This document shows, one piece after another, positions 11,401 to 21,447 of a stretch of DNA of 64,000 nucleotides. Position 1 is the first letter of the stretch. Each line of letters begins with the position of its first letter. The notes beneath the pieces are model-generated. The model was not told where the DNA came from. It ran no database searches and saw nothing but the letters and a program-made list of their open reading frames with translations. Made by a program: the position numbers and the translations under genes. The stretch is from Metridium senile (lineage: Eukaryota; Cnidaria; Anthozoa; Actiniaria; Metridiidae), in contig OX459106.1 in assembly GCA_949775045.1 (NCBI GenBank), positions 2,220,727 to 2,284,726 on the forward strand, in the 5' to 3' direction.

Positions 11401-14400
11401 GTGGTGGTGGCAGTGATGATGATAATGGTGGTGATGATGAGGATGATATTGGTGGTGATGACAGTGATGATGATGGTGGTGATGATGATGGTGGTGATGG
11501 TGGTGATGATGATTATGATGATGGTGGTGGTGATGAGGATGATATTGGTGGTGATGACAGTGGTGATGATGATGGTGGTGGTGATGACAGTGATGATGAT
11601 GGTGGTGATGATGATTATGATGATGGTGGTGGTGATGACAGTGATTATGATGATGATGGTGGTGATGACAGTGATGATGGTGGTGATGATGATGGTGGTG
11701 ATGATGATGGTGGTGATGATGATGGTGATGATGATGATGATGGTGGTGGTGATGACAGTGATGATGATTCTGGCAGTGATGATGATCATGATGATGATGA
11801 TGATGGTGTTGGTGATGATGATGATGATGACATTGATAATGATGATATTGAAAGTGGACTATTATAATACTTCTTCTTGACCCATTAGCCCTCTCCATCA
11901 GCATCTTACAATAGGTATTATCTTTTTCAACATGAAATAATAACCTTGTGTCTTCAATTAGTTGTCAGTATATATTCTAAGCATTGTTAAATACCTTTGT
12001 ACTTGAATACATTGTTATTAGAGGCTTTGTTTGAAATCCAGCAGTGGATGACAGATTGATGACAAGACCTTTTGTTCTGCAGAAACAATTTAAATTGTCA
12101 ATGGTTATAACAATTTAAGATAAATAAAAGCAAAATAATTTTACAACGTTTCAAAATCCCCATGCATGGCTCCATCCATCATCAGGAGTGAATGAACTAA
12201 AATAATTTAAATGAAAGAGTTTGACCGAGTGATCCAAAATCGCGCTTGATTGATCGATCGATGAATAATGTTAAATCGAACAGTATTAATAAACAGAGAC
12301 TACTTTCGTACCAGCACGACACACTGGGAAAAAGTAACCTGCTAGCAGGGAATTAAATTTACCCTTCGATTTAAGGGTATTCAGCGAGTGCTCAAGCACC
12401 ATTTTTTGATCACTCTGTCAAACTCGATCCTACTATTTTGATTGACGGCCGACAAAATGCTAGTTTGCAAACGAGACATCACACTTCAGGGGTCACTGAC
12501 TTTAATGAAAATTTAATTTGTAAAAGTGTAAGTAGGGAGAGTTTGCATTCTAAAATTTACCTTGCAACCATCATTGGCAGAACTATGTACGTCATCTGAT
12601 AAACAATAAGTAATAGTGTTGATATTAGAAATTAATATAAGAATTTTTAATATACTGCAAAATTTAAATTAATAGGATATGAATAAATTCAGATTTGTGA
12701 CTCATCACTACATATTTTAACTAAGCTGTAATTATAAACAAATGCATTGTCATTATACTATCGATATATCTCTAGAGTCTTTTTGGATTAATACAATATA
12801 TTATACAAAATATCAATATATCAAAAGTATAGGGATAATGCATTTGTTTATAATTACAACTTAGTTAATATGTAGTGATGAGTCACAAATCTAAATGTAC
12901 TAGTAAGAGAAATCTGGTTAATTCTAGAGAGTTTTCTAGTTTACAAATTAATATCACAAGGGCCACAGGGTTGTCGGCACAAGCTGTCATGTGTCACCCT
13001 CTCTGAATAAAGTCACTTACTTACAACCAAGATGACATACCCCCCCCCCCCCCCCCCCCTCCACCCTTTCTCATAAATGGCAATAAAGATGATTTCTCAC
13101 CATGACAACAGAGAGTATGTTGACGTTGATCATCTTGTAGTGATCCTAAACACAGTATAGAAGAAGAAAACAACATTCAATAAGATAAGAGGAACAAAAT
13201 TACATGCCTAGGAACCGGTCATTGTACACCTATTTCAAAAACGGTTGTCATTGTCAAAAGCCATAGGCGATAGGTCATTCCAAGACCCAAGTGCACTATG
13301 GTTATAATCCTAAGTCGATAAATTTTCAATTAAGCCAGCTCCATTAAACAACGATCTCTGCTGGAGAGTTATATGGCTTGTCAAAGGACTGAAAATCTGC
13401 CCAAAAGACATAGCTTTTCTGCTTTTATGTGGATACTTTAGATTATACCCATAGTGCACTTGGGTCTTCAAATGACCTATCGCCTGTCGCCTATCGCTTT
13501 TGGTGATGACAACCTTTTTTGAAATATGTGTATTTACAGGGAAAAGGGGGGGGGGGGGGGCAAATGGAGGCCCAGCATTATTCATGCTCCACAAAGATTG
13601 GGGATAGAGGCGGACATAGAGACAAAGGACACTTTAGGGGGAGGGGTCACAAAAATTGGTGTAAGTGAAACTCCAAATGCACCAGCATTAATTGAAAGCA
13701 AATCTTTCATTTATATCAAGACTGTTGTGTATACCTAAAGTTTTACGGTTATTGTTAGTACCAGTGATACAACTTAACTTGAAAGCTTTCATTTGATAAA
13801 TATACAATAATATAATGACATAGCAGAATTAAAATGGTGGGATAGAATTTTAATAACAGGTTCCCATTTAAATCTGTACTTTCCCATTTAAATCTGTACT
13901 TATGCAAATTTTGTTGATGTGTGCTAAACACACAGATCAACCAATCAGAGTATATTATTTCTGAAGTGAACTTCTCTGATTGGTGGATCTGTGTGTTTAG
14001 CACACATCAACAAAATTTGCATAAGTACAGATTTAAATGGGAAAGTACAGATTTAAATGGGAACCTGTTTAATGTACCTCCACTGGAAAATCAAGAAAGT
14101 AATCTGGACAATCCACAGCAACTCCCACATTATTAACTGAAAAATAAACAATAATTTTAACAAATTACATGCAAATAGCCTGGCATAATTATAATTATTT
14201 TATTAAATCATTTCTATTGTTAACAGCAAAGTATTGAACCAAATAAGAACCCAATGGCGTGTTTTATAGTCTAAAGAGTCTCGCCCTTCAGCACCAATCT
14301 TTTTATCGCTACAAAACATGTCCTCTTGTTCTTTAAACATATCAAACACTATAGAGTGATTACAATAATTATATTGGTGAAAACATTGTGTACATATTTA

Positions 14401-17400
14401 TATACCTTTTACTCCGAAAGGGCTACAGCTCGAAGCGTCAGTAAAGTTAAGTCAACATTTTTTACAGTGTTACAAATTTCATTCTATTACGGTAACCTAA
14501 CGTTTATATCAAACACCGACACAGCCTATACTAGTTTACTCGCTAGTTTCAATTTCTATTTTTTACGGTGTTACAAATTTCATTCTATTACCTATCGTTT
14601 ATATCAAACATCGACGCAGGCTATACTAGTTTACTCGCTAGTTTCTATTTCTACTTTTTACGGTGTTACAAATTTCATTCTATTACCTATCGTTTATATC
14701 AAACACAGACGCAGCCTATACTAGTTTACTCGCTAGATTCTATTTATATACTTATAATTTTCTTTTAGTTTCTATTGCACTATTTTGTAATAAATAAGTT
14801 CTATTTGTTTTATGGTTTAATTGTGAGCAAGACTATAGTTACAATCTTGTTCAAAATTGTTGGGAATTATATATAAGTAACATTTTTATGACCATTTTTG
14901 TTTGAAGTATACAAAATGAATAAATTTTCTTTGCCAACCCCCTTCCCCCAAAGCAATGTTGATTGGCCTTTCTCATGATAACTATTTCACATTCAAACAA
15001 TTCAACATTGATTTGGGGAGAGGGGGAGACGTAAAACTTTTTATAGAACTTTTTTAACTCAAAAACCAGGTAATGTCCCAAGGCACTTGCACATGACTGT
15101 AGTTCTAATATTTGTCTGACCTAGTATTCCTATCTCCAGGTCCTTCAGTTTGTCTCCAATGTCTTGGTAAATCTCTGGACCTCCACTGAAGTCAATCACA
15201 ATGATTCTTGTTTCTACATTATACTCTGATCCTGAAACAAGAACACAAAAGTCACGAGAAAAAAATGCAAAAAAAAATGCAAAAAAAAAAAGATATACTC
15301 ACTTATTTCCTTTTCCACATTTTGCAATTTTTTCAAATTTCTGCTCATCAGAGCAATGTTTATTCCTTGCCTTGCCAGCTGCCAGAGTATGGAAATCATC
15401 ATGTATTAATTAAAAAATTGTTATCATCATTACTGCAAGCGCATCATCATCTTTTAAAATTATTATTTGCTAATCGATCATCATCATTATAACATCATCA
15501 TCACCATTATGATGATGATCATCAACATCATCTCCATTACCATTAATACCATATGCATCATCATCACCATTATGATTATCATCATCATCATCATCTCCAT
15601 TACCATTAATACCATATGCATCATTATCATCAACAGCATCAATAACATTATGAGCAACATCATCAACATCAACATCATTGGCATCATGACCATATGCATC
15701 ATCATCATCAACATCATCCCCATTGGCATCATGACCATATGCATCATCATCATCAACATCATCCCCATTGGCATCATGACCATATGCATCATCACCATCA
15801 ACAGCATCAATAACATTATGAGCAACATCATCATCATCAATATCATTGGCATCATGACCATATGCATCATCATCATCAACATCATCCCCATTGGCATCAT
15901 GACCATATGCATCATCACCATCAACAGCATCAATAACATTATGAGCAACATCATCATCATCAACATCATTGGCATCATTTGTGACGTAATTTTGATCGTT
16001 GATTACAGTACAGACCCATAGGAAACTGACTTTGATTTTGTTAATTTTACAACCATCACTCCCCGTCGTGGCTCTTCCATGAGGTTCCCTCACACTCACT
16101 TCCACTACATTCAATATTTACAACACACAACTCTGCTCACATTTTGATTTTTGCAGAGGGAGGTAAACCGGATAACTCGGAAAAAAACCCTTGTGGCATG
16201 AGAGGTTCGCTCACATTCCGCTACACACATTATTTACAACACACAACTCTGCTCACATGTTCATTTTTGCGGAGGGAGGAAAACTGGATAACTTGGAGAA
16301 AAACCCTCGTGGCATGAGAGAGAACAACACATCAAACAAACTCTATTCACTTGTCGCCCGAGCCGGGAATCGAACCCAGGTCACAGTGGTGAAAGGCCAG
16401 CGCTCTCACCGCTAGGCCACTCATGCCACCTGACGGCATCAACACAATATCACCCATTATGAACAACACCATAATCACCATTGTCATCATCGCCATATGC
16501 ATCATCATCATCATCATCCTTATAAACATTATCCCCCTATCATCTTCAACCAATTTCAATTAAATCACACCCTAAAGGTTTCACTAATACAAACACCAAC
16601 TGACCTGTTTTGCATATGATTTTCCAATACCATCAGTGCTGCCAGTCACAACTAACAAATAAAAGAGTTATCTACTACTAGAATAAAAATACTCAAAGCA
16701 TGCAATATTTTGCACATTTATTACAGAAGATATTTCTTCTTTCTTCTTTTTACCCCCCCCCCCCCCTCCCCCCTCCCCAAAAAAAACAAAGGCATTATGG
16801 GTTTATGCACGGCATCTCGAAATCGAGGAAACTACGGAAACTACGGAAACTCAACTTTCCCTAAATCGCTTAAAATGCTTAATAAACTATGTAAGCAATC
16901 TATTTTGGCTTTTTTGCTTAATTTTAAGCCTAAAGGCTAATGAGAAGCGATTACTTCATGAGTTTTTATAATATTTTATTATTTCAATTCCATACATGTA
17001 CATTTACACACAAATAAATTAAGTCAAAACTTGCATTTGTGGGTTCCCTGTGTCGGCAAATAAAATGGCGTCGAAGCCTAGCTCGGAAAGCAAAAACACT
17101 GGCGAAAGTCGCACGGACACGACGTTTACGACAGTATAAAACTACAATCAAGAGGCAAGGTAAAGATTAATTAATTCATTCAATGCTTATGCAATGCTTG
17201 TTTGTGTCTTGTGACATTTTCAACTAAACATTCGCTCATGAAGCGCATGAATTAATCCGTAGTTTCCTCGATTTCGAGATAAATATAAACATTCCAGACA
17301 TATTTTTAAGTGTTTACCGTTCTCTACGTTTCATTGTAAAACCAAGCAAAAAGTTTACTACTAAAAGAGAAATTTAATCTAATTTTGTTCCTTTTTTTTT

Positions 17401-17814
17401 ATTCAATACTTAGTTGTAAATAACATACCCAAAGTATGTTTCAGTAGTTACTTTATGATGAGAGGATCGAGTTTTCATATAATTTTGGAAAAACGCACAA
17501 ATTGTGCTTATTCTTTTTGCCCTCATCTAATTCTGCACATATCAAACTTTATAATTACTAAGCTAACATTATATAAATGAGATTATAAACTTAATAAGTT
17601 TGATATTTTTGTAAATTAAGTTAGGTTAATTATTGAAGAATTCACATTCAAAGTTGATCAACCAACCTGCCCATGTTCCAAACTTTCGTAAGTCGTTTTT
17701 AAATCCAAGAGCAGGAAAAACATATATTCTTAGGGCATGTATAACTTGAAGTCCAAATTTAATGCCATGATAGGCGAGAAATAGCCCTCCAACAACAGAA
17801 AGAGCAGACACCAT
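8469..17814 (-). CDS. Membrane-anchored short-chain dehydrogenase, HSD17B12-like (very-long-chain 3-oxoacyl-CoA reductase type), 11 coding exons
   Basis: Coding exons in transcript order: 17814-17667, 16651-16605, 15378-15303, 15231-15121, 14136-14078, 13133-13101, 12595-12561, 12076-11995, 10671-10606, 9696-9547 and 8597-8469. All introns are GT-AG and phases agree at every junction, giving 936 bp (311 residues plus TGA). The start ATG has G at -3 and +4. Visible features are an N-terminal hydrophobic anchor (about 4-38), the Rossmann motif TGSTDGIG (52-59), NNVG (129-132), catalytic Asn152, Ser180, Tyr193 and Lys197 (YSSTK), and a PG motif after the active site (223-224). Length and order match the family that performs the NADPH-dependent 3-ketoacyl-CoA reduction of ER fatty-acid elongation and/or 17-beta-hydroxysteroid reduction. 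The basic C-terminus fits an ER protein. HSDL1-like or HSD17B3-like assignment is possible. The first exon is repeated many times upstream. Confidence 0.88.
8756..8950 (+). mobile_element. Degenerate Tigger/pogo-like terminal sequence with repeated ATACCGGA motifs
   Basis: After a TA dinucleotide (8754-8755) the sequence reads CAGTGAAACCCCTCTATACC and then repeats ATACCGGA/CTCTCTA...CCGGA several times. This resembles the CAGTnnAACCTCT termini of Tigger/pogo elements. No second terminus or transposase was found, so it is a fragment. It lies in the last intron of the dehydrogenase gene. Confidence 0.45.
9728..10016. mobile_element. 289-bp foldback MITE, TA-flanked (intron 10)
   Basis: Arms 9731-9787 and 9957-10013 are almost perfect inverse repeats about 57 bp long. 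The outer ends are CAACTATTTCAA and TTGAAATAGGTG, each next to TA. This suits a Tc1/mariner-type non-autonomous element. The element at 13227-13530 in the same gene has the same terminal motif. Confidence 0.7.
10279..10515. repeat. (GAT)n-rich microsatellite (intron 9)
   Basis: Imperfect GAT/GGT/GAC triplets on the plus strand, in the intron between exons 9 and 10. Open frames reading as His-rich, Asp-rich or Met/Val-rich on either strand are products of the triplet composition. Confidence 0.9.
10845..11853. repeat. About 1-kb (GAT)n/(GGT)n compound array (intron 8)
   Basis: GAT, GGT and GACAGT triplets form higher-order blocks such as GGTGATGACAGTGATGATGA repeated many times. Every frame stays open on both strands only because the triplets lack stops; no coding evidence. 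A 15-bp inverted repeat (CAAGTCTACTTTAGA at 10764-10778 and its inverse at 10837-10851) sits at the left edge. Confidence 0.92.
12217..12425. repeat. Foldback element with about 24-bp arms (intron 7)
   Basis: GAGTTTGACCGAGTGATC at 12217-12234 is matched in inverse at 12401-12425 (GATCACTCTGTCAAACTC) with one mismatch. About 160 bp lie between. Probably a decayed MITE. Confidence 0.55.
12691..12892. repeat. Foldback element with about 65-bp arms (intron 6)
   Basis: AGATTTGTGACTCATCACTA at 12691 and its inverse ending at 12892 begin two long arms, with a few mismatches, around an AT-rich centre of about 75 bp. It lies between exons 6 and 7. Probably a non-autonomous DNA element; no clear target duplication. 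Confidence 0.75.
13227..13530. mobile_element. 304-bp foldback MITE, TA-flanked (intron 5)
   Basis: Inverse arms of about 85-90 bp (13227-13314 and 13438-13530) include the CACCTATTTCAAAAACG / TTTTTTGAAATATGTG ends, each beside TA. The ends match those of the element at 9728-10016, so this looks like a second, diverged family member. A poly-G run follows at 13547. Confidence 0.65.
13855..14069. repeat. Near-perfect palindrome next to the exon 5 splice donor
   Basis: Arms of about 100 bp are almost perfect inverse copies around a short centre near 13960. Each arm contains a doubled TCCCATTTAAATCTGTACTT unit and a GCTAAACACACAGATC segment. The right end is 6 bp from the splice donor of exon 5 (GT at 14076-14077), in intron 5. 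Confidence 0.85.
14455..14745. repeat. Three tandem units of about 95-100 bp (intron 4)
   Basis: GTGTTACAAATTTCATTCTA recurs at about 14467, 14568 and 14662, and CTATACTAGTTTACTCGCTA recurs after each. Units differ by small indels. Open frames here are not consistent with the host gene. Confidence 0.8.
15476..15980. repeat. (ATC)n compound array with 45-bp higher-order unit (intron 2)
   Basis: CAT/CAA/CCC triplets form repeated blocks containing ACCATATGCATCATCATC and CCCCATTGGCATCATG with a 45-bp period, plus variant blocks with AGCATCAATAACATTATGAG. It lies between exons 2 and 3. Long open frames are composition artefacts. Confidence 0.9.
16089..16429 (-). repeat. tRNA-derived SINE with tandemly duplicated body (intron 2)
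   Basis: On the minus strand the head at 16429-16351 has an A box (TGGCCTAGCGGTGAGAGCGC) and a B box (GGGTTCGATTCCC). It is followed by a body unit of about 115 bp present twice (about 16207-16325 and 16089-16206), sharing TTTACAACACACAACTCTGC. The arms do not form a full cloverleaf, so this is a SINE rather than a tRNA gene. Confidence 0.6.
16814..17280. mobile_element. Foldback insertion in the first 3-kb unit (intron 1)
   Basis: The inverse ends ATCTCGAAATCGAGGAAACT and AGTTTCCTCGATTTCGAGAT bound about 467 bp that interrupt the unit sequence TTTATGCA|TAAATATAAAC, which is continuous in all other units (for example near 23905). About five extra bases at the left end hide any target duplication. 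The interior shows no ORF. Confidence 0.7.
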
Positions 17815-19426
17815 GACAGGACGAAACGAGGCCAAGTACGAGCACACAGGAAGCCTTCACAAAAACAGGGAACCCATGTAAACAAGAAAAACGAAGCACA
17901 CAGGAAACCCACAAAACTGGGAATCAAAAAGACAAGACAAAAACAAAATAAGAAATATTTATTTGACTACACAGGGAACCCACAAAAAGAAAATCAATTC
18001 AAATAAAATCAATTCAAAAAAACTTGTTTAACCCACTACTGGGCTTTTTTGACATTTTTGAGCGATTTTCTGCATAGCAACGATCCGTAGGATTTCTTGA
18101 CTCCATATTTGGCGTAACAATGAAAAGTGCTGCTGTTTTGTAATGTCAGGAGCTCAAGTTGTCAGGCCACATGACTTTTAGATCGTTTCAAAGCATCGTC
18201 GGATATTTACACTGGCTCAAAGTTGGCTTAAATTGGAATTTCGTTAATTCTAGGGTCATATTTTGCCTTTAGTCAATACTGGAAGAGCATCATTAAGCTT
18301 CAAGGTAGCAAAGAGCTCACTTTCTGGAAGAAAGCAGCGAGGAATCTCACTTTGTCAGCAAAAAAAACGCTCGATGTTCGGTTCATTCGGTTTTGGCGGG
18401 CTTAGAACAAAGTCAGGTTTGGAGTTGGACTAAAGGCAAATTCTCGGACCTGCCGCGGCTATTTCTCGAAGTTGTGATGATAGAGGAACACAACAAGCGC
18501 GAAAATTTGGCAGAAAACCGAGGTGACCCTAGACTTGTAATAAATGCATAAAGAAACGGTGGGGGGTACTCCATGTGGAAAATTGTCATGGTTACCCATA
18601 ATGCTTTGCAGTCGTAAATACTTGAAAACACGTGCGTATCAAAATGGCCATAATCAAACAACCGCAGCTCGGTTCGTGAAGTGAAATACAGGGAAAACAC
18701 TTGCCAAAGCTATTGCACAAGGACTGAATTTTGTTGTGAAAACGGTATTTTCGTCTAAAAACGATTTTTTTCGATAAAAAAAAAAACCAAGGTCCAAAAA
18801 AGTGTGATTTCCACTATTGAAAAATAGGGCAAAAACGGTCATTTTTGACTTTCCTAAAGTTCATATGGAATTTTTGTGCCAAAATTGCTTGTTTCTTGTG
18901 ACTGATATACTACGAAAATTTGAAGAACTTCCTAGTGCTTACTAACATTCAAACGGATGGGCAAATTTGGCTTTTTTAAAAAAAGTTAGAACTTTTCAAA
19001 GCAAGGTCGTTTTTTACGGGCGGTTTCGGGCGCCGTAGGAGTCAAAGGGTTTAATTATTAATTTTTATCATCTATTCATTGAATTATTCACTTGTAGATT
19101 GAACTATTTATTGATTTAGTCTTTAACAATTGATAATCTATCTAGGTCTATAAGTATATTCAAATGGGGGCGAAAGTTATTTTTCCTTCTCCTATCGGTT
19201 CAGTATACACTATTATCATTTTTGTAGTTGTATCACATATTTTTTTTGAAATTAAAATATATCCTTGTGACAAATAAATGAAAATAAAAAAAATAGTATT
19301 TGTTTGCATTGTAAATTTCTATTCACTTTTCGGTTTAACATGTTTTAGGTAGGAGTAGGATATTACACTTTTTGTTAGTATTAATTTTGTGATTGTATCA
19401 TTGTGTAATAAATGAACTGTACTTAA

Positions 19427-19985
19427 GGAGGCTCGAAGTGGTTTCTGTATATATCTATATACCTACTTTATATTGCATATTATGCAGCATTATTGTGAAA
19501 CTATACAGTTAACCGATATATCATTTTAAAGTTTATGGATCTTGAAAATCAATTTGTTTTAAATTATTGCGTTTGACGTTGTCATGACAACAGCAGGCTG
19601 CTGTAAAAAAGACCTTAAATTCTTTTATTAAAGCTGATATCTCCAAATCCTTTTGGTGAAAGTTTTTTTAAACTTGTACATGTCTAGTTCCCTACATGTT
19701 CTTGCAACTGAGGAAAAATAAAAAAAATCTGTAATGCGAAACCTTTAAAATATTTAAAAAATGATTTTTTTCTAGATATAAATGGTTTTTCATTACAGAT
19801 TTTTCTTAAAAAAGACATACTAAATCTAAACATTAATTGGAACAAAATGCCAAAAAATTAAAAAAATCTACCATTTAATTGTGTTGATATTAATAGAAAT
19901 ACATTTTGTACGCGTCAGAGGGGTCTTGTAAAATTGGCGATATTGCGCGCGCGCGCGCTCGGTCAAAAAACCATTTCGAGCCTCC
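19427..19985. mobile_element. 559-bp TTAA-flanked non-autonomous element in the first 3-kb unit
   Basis: TTAA at 19423-19426 and 19986-19989 flank inverse termini GGAGGCTCGAAGTGGTTT and AAACCATTTCGAGCCTCC (one mismatch). All other units have the empty site GTACTTAACTCAG or its ATACTTAACTCAG variant (for example at 50784). This is a clean TTAA target duplication, as in piggyBac-type transposition. The interior is non-coding with a CGCGCGCG run near the right end. Confidence 0.9.
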
Positions 19986-20099
19986 TTAACTCAGATAAGA
20001 TCGAAGAAACGTATTGCTTCAATTCAAAATGCGCGCGCGACACTGATTACCGTTGAATATGGCTCCCTGACTAAACGCGCACAGACTTGTGCAACAAAA

Positions 20100-20172
20100 A
20101 AAAAGAATGCTTGGAATGTGTGGATTGGAATGCAAAGAATGCTTGGAATGTGTGGATTGGAATGCAAAGAAC
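20100..20172. repeat. 32-bp minisatellite, variable between array units
   Basis: AATGCTTGGAATGTGTGGAT plus TGGAATGCAAAG occurs twice here, once in most inner units (for example at 23134), and twice again at 32163 and 47787. It is a copy-number marker for telling unit types apart. Confidence 0.8.
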
Positions 20173-21299
20173 GTTAACAATGTGGCAATGACGTAGGTAC
20201 TGAAAGGGATTCGGGGATTTTTTCGTTTTTCAAACATTCAATTTGCGCACGTTGCCGCGTTCTAGAAGTGTACAGCGCGCGAGATTTTGTTCGTTACTCA
20301 CATTAATAATAATGCGCGCGCCCATCTTTCTAGAGGTATAGTTCTGGAAAAGTGATACAGATCTTTGTTCTAATATTTATAACAAAAAGACCTTTACAAA
20401 ATGTTAATATGTAGATATCATCATCGTTTACACCTGGGCTCAGATCATTCAATCTCATAAGTAAACTCCATGTTCTTGAAGAGTAGAATGATGGATTTTC
20501 AATTCTTTGGTCGTTTTATTCATTTTTGCGGAAACTTCGATAATCTACCGTACACTTGCCGCTTGAATTATTGTACGTGTTTTATTTGTACGTTCAAAGT
20601 AATGCAGCTATTATTCTACGTTTTCTTGGTTGTTTGAAAAATAAAGCTTTGTTGAGTGACGTCGGAAGGGCAACGAAAGAACAAGTCGAAGATCAAACTT
20701 CATCTAACTAGATACTGTATTCGTTAGTATTTGTTTCGCTTTGTACGCACATGTATATAGTCCTAATAAAAGTTATATTCAAGTAGGAGTAGGACATATG
20801 CATGAGCTAGCTACGCAAAGTAAAAAAAGGAAGGAATAGTATAACCCTAAACCTCCCCCCTCCCCCCCCCCCCCCCCCCCCCCCCCCAAAATAAAGCCAT
20901 TATGGGTTTATGCATAAATATAAACATTCCAAACATATTTTAAGTGTTTACCGTTCTCTACGTTTCACTGTAAAACCAAGCAAAAAGTTTACTACTAAAA
21001 GAGATATTTATTTTCATTTTGTTTCTGCTTTTTTTTTCAATACCTAGTTGTAAATATTAAACATACCCAAAGTATGTTTCAGTAGTTACTTTATGATGAG
21101 AGGATATATAATTTTGGAAAAACACACAAATTGTGCTTATTCTTTTTGCCCTCATCTAATTCTGCACATATCAAACTTTATAATTATATATTAAGCTAAC
21201 ATTATATAAATGAGATTATAAACTTAATAAGTTTGATATTTTTGTAAATTAAGTTAAGTTAATTTTTGAAGAATTCACATTCAAAGTTGATCAACCAAC

Positions 21300-21447
21300 C
21301 TGCCCATGTTCCAAACTTTCGTAAGTCGTTTTTAAATCCAAGAGCAGGAAAAACATATATTCTTAGGGCATGTATAACTTGAAGTCCAAATTTAATGCCA
21401 TGATAGGCGAGAAATAGCCCTCCGACAAAAGAAAGAGCAGACACCAT
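21300..21447 (-). CDS. Exon 1 copy 2 (dehydrogenase N-terminus)
   Basis: 148 bp from ATG to splice donor, frame intact over 49 codons, same donor CAG|GTTGGT as the copy at 17667-17814. One residue change near the start (V7F) marks it. It lacks downstream exons of its own. Confidence 0.75.

Noticed and set aside
10774..11904. Long His-rich, Asp/Gly-rich, Ile/Thr-rich and Met/Val-rich open frames
   Set aside because: They coexist in several frames on both strands of a GAT/GGT triplet array and lie in an intron; stop-free triplet composition explains them.
16351..16429. Functional tRNA gene
   Set aside because: A and B boxes are good, but no acceptor stem or proper anticodon stem forms, and a SINE-like body follows.
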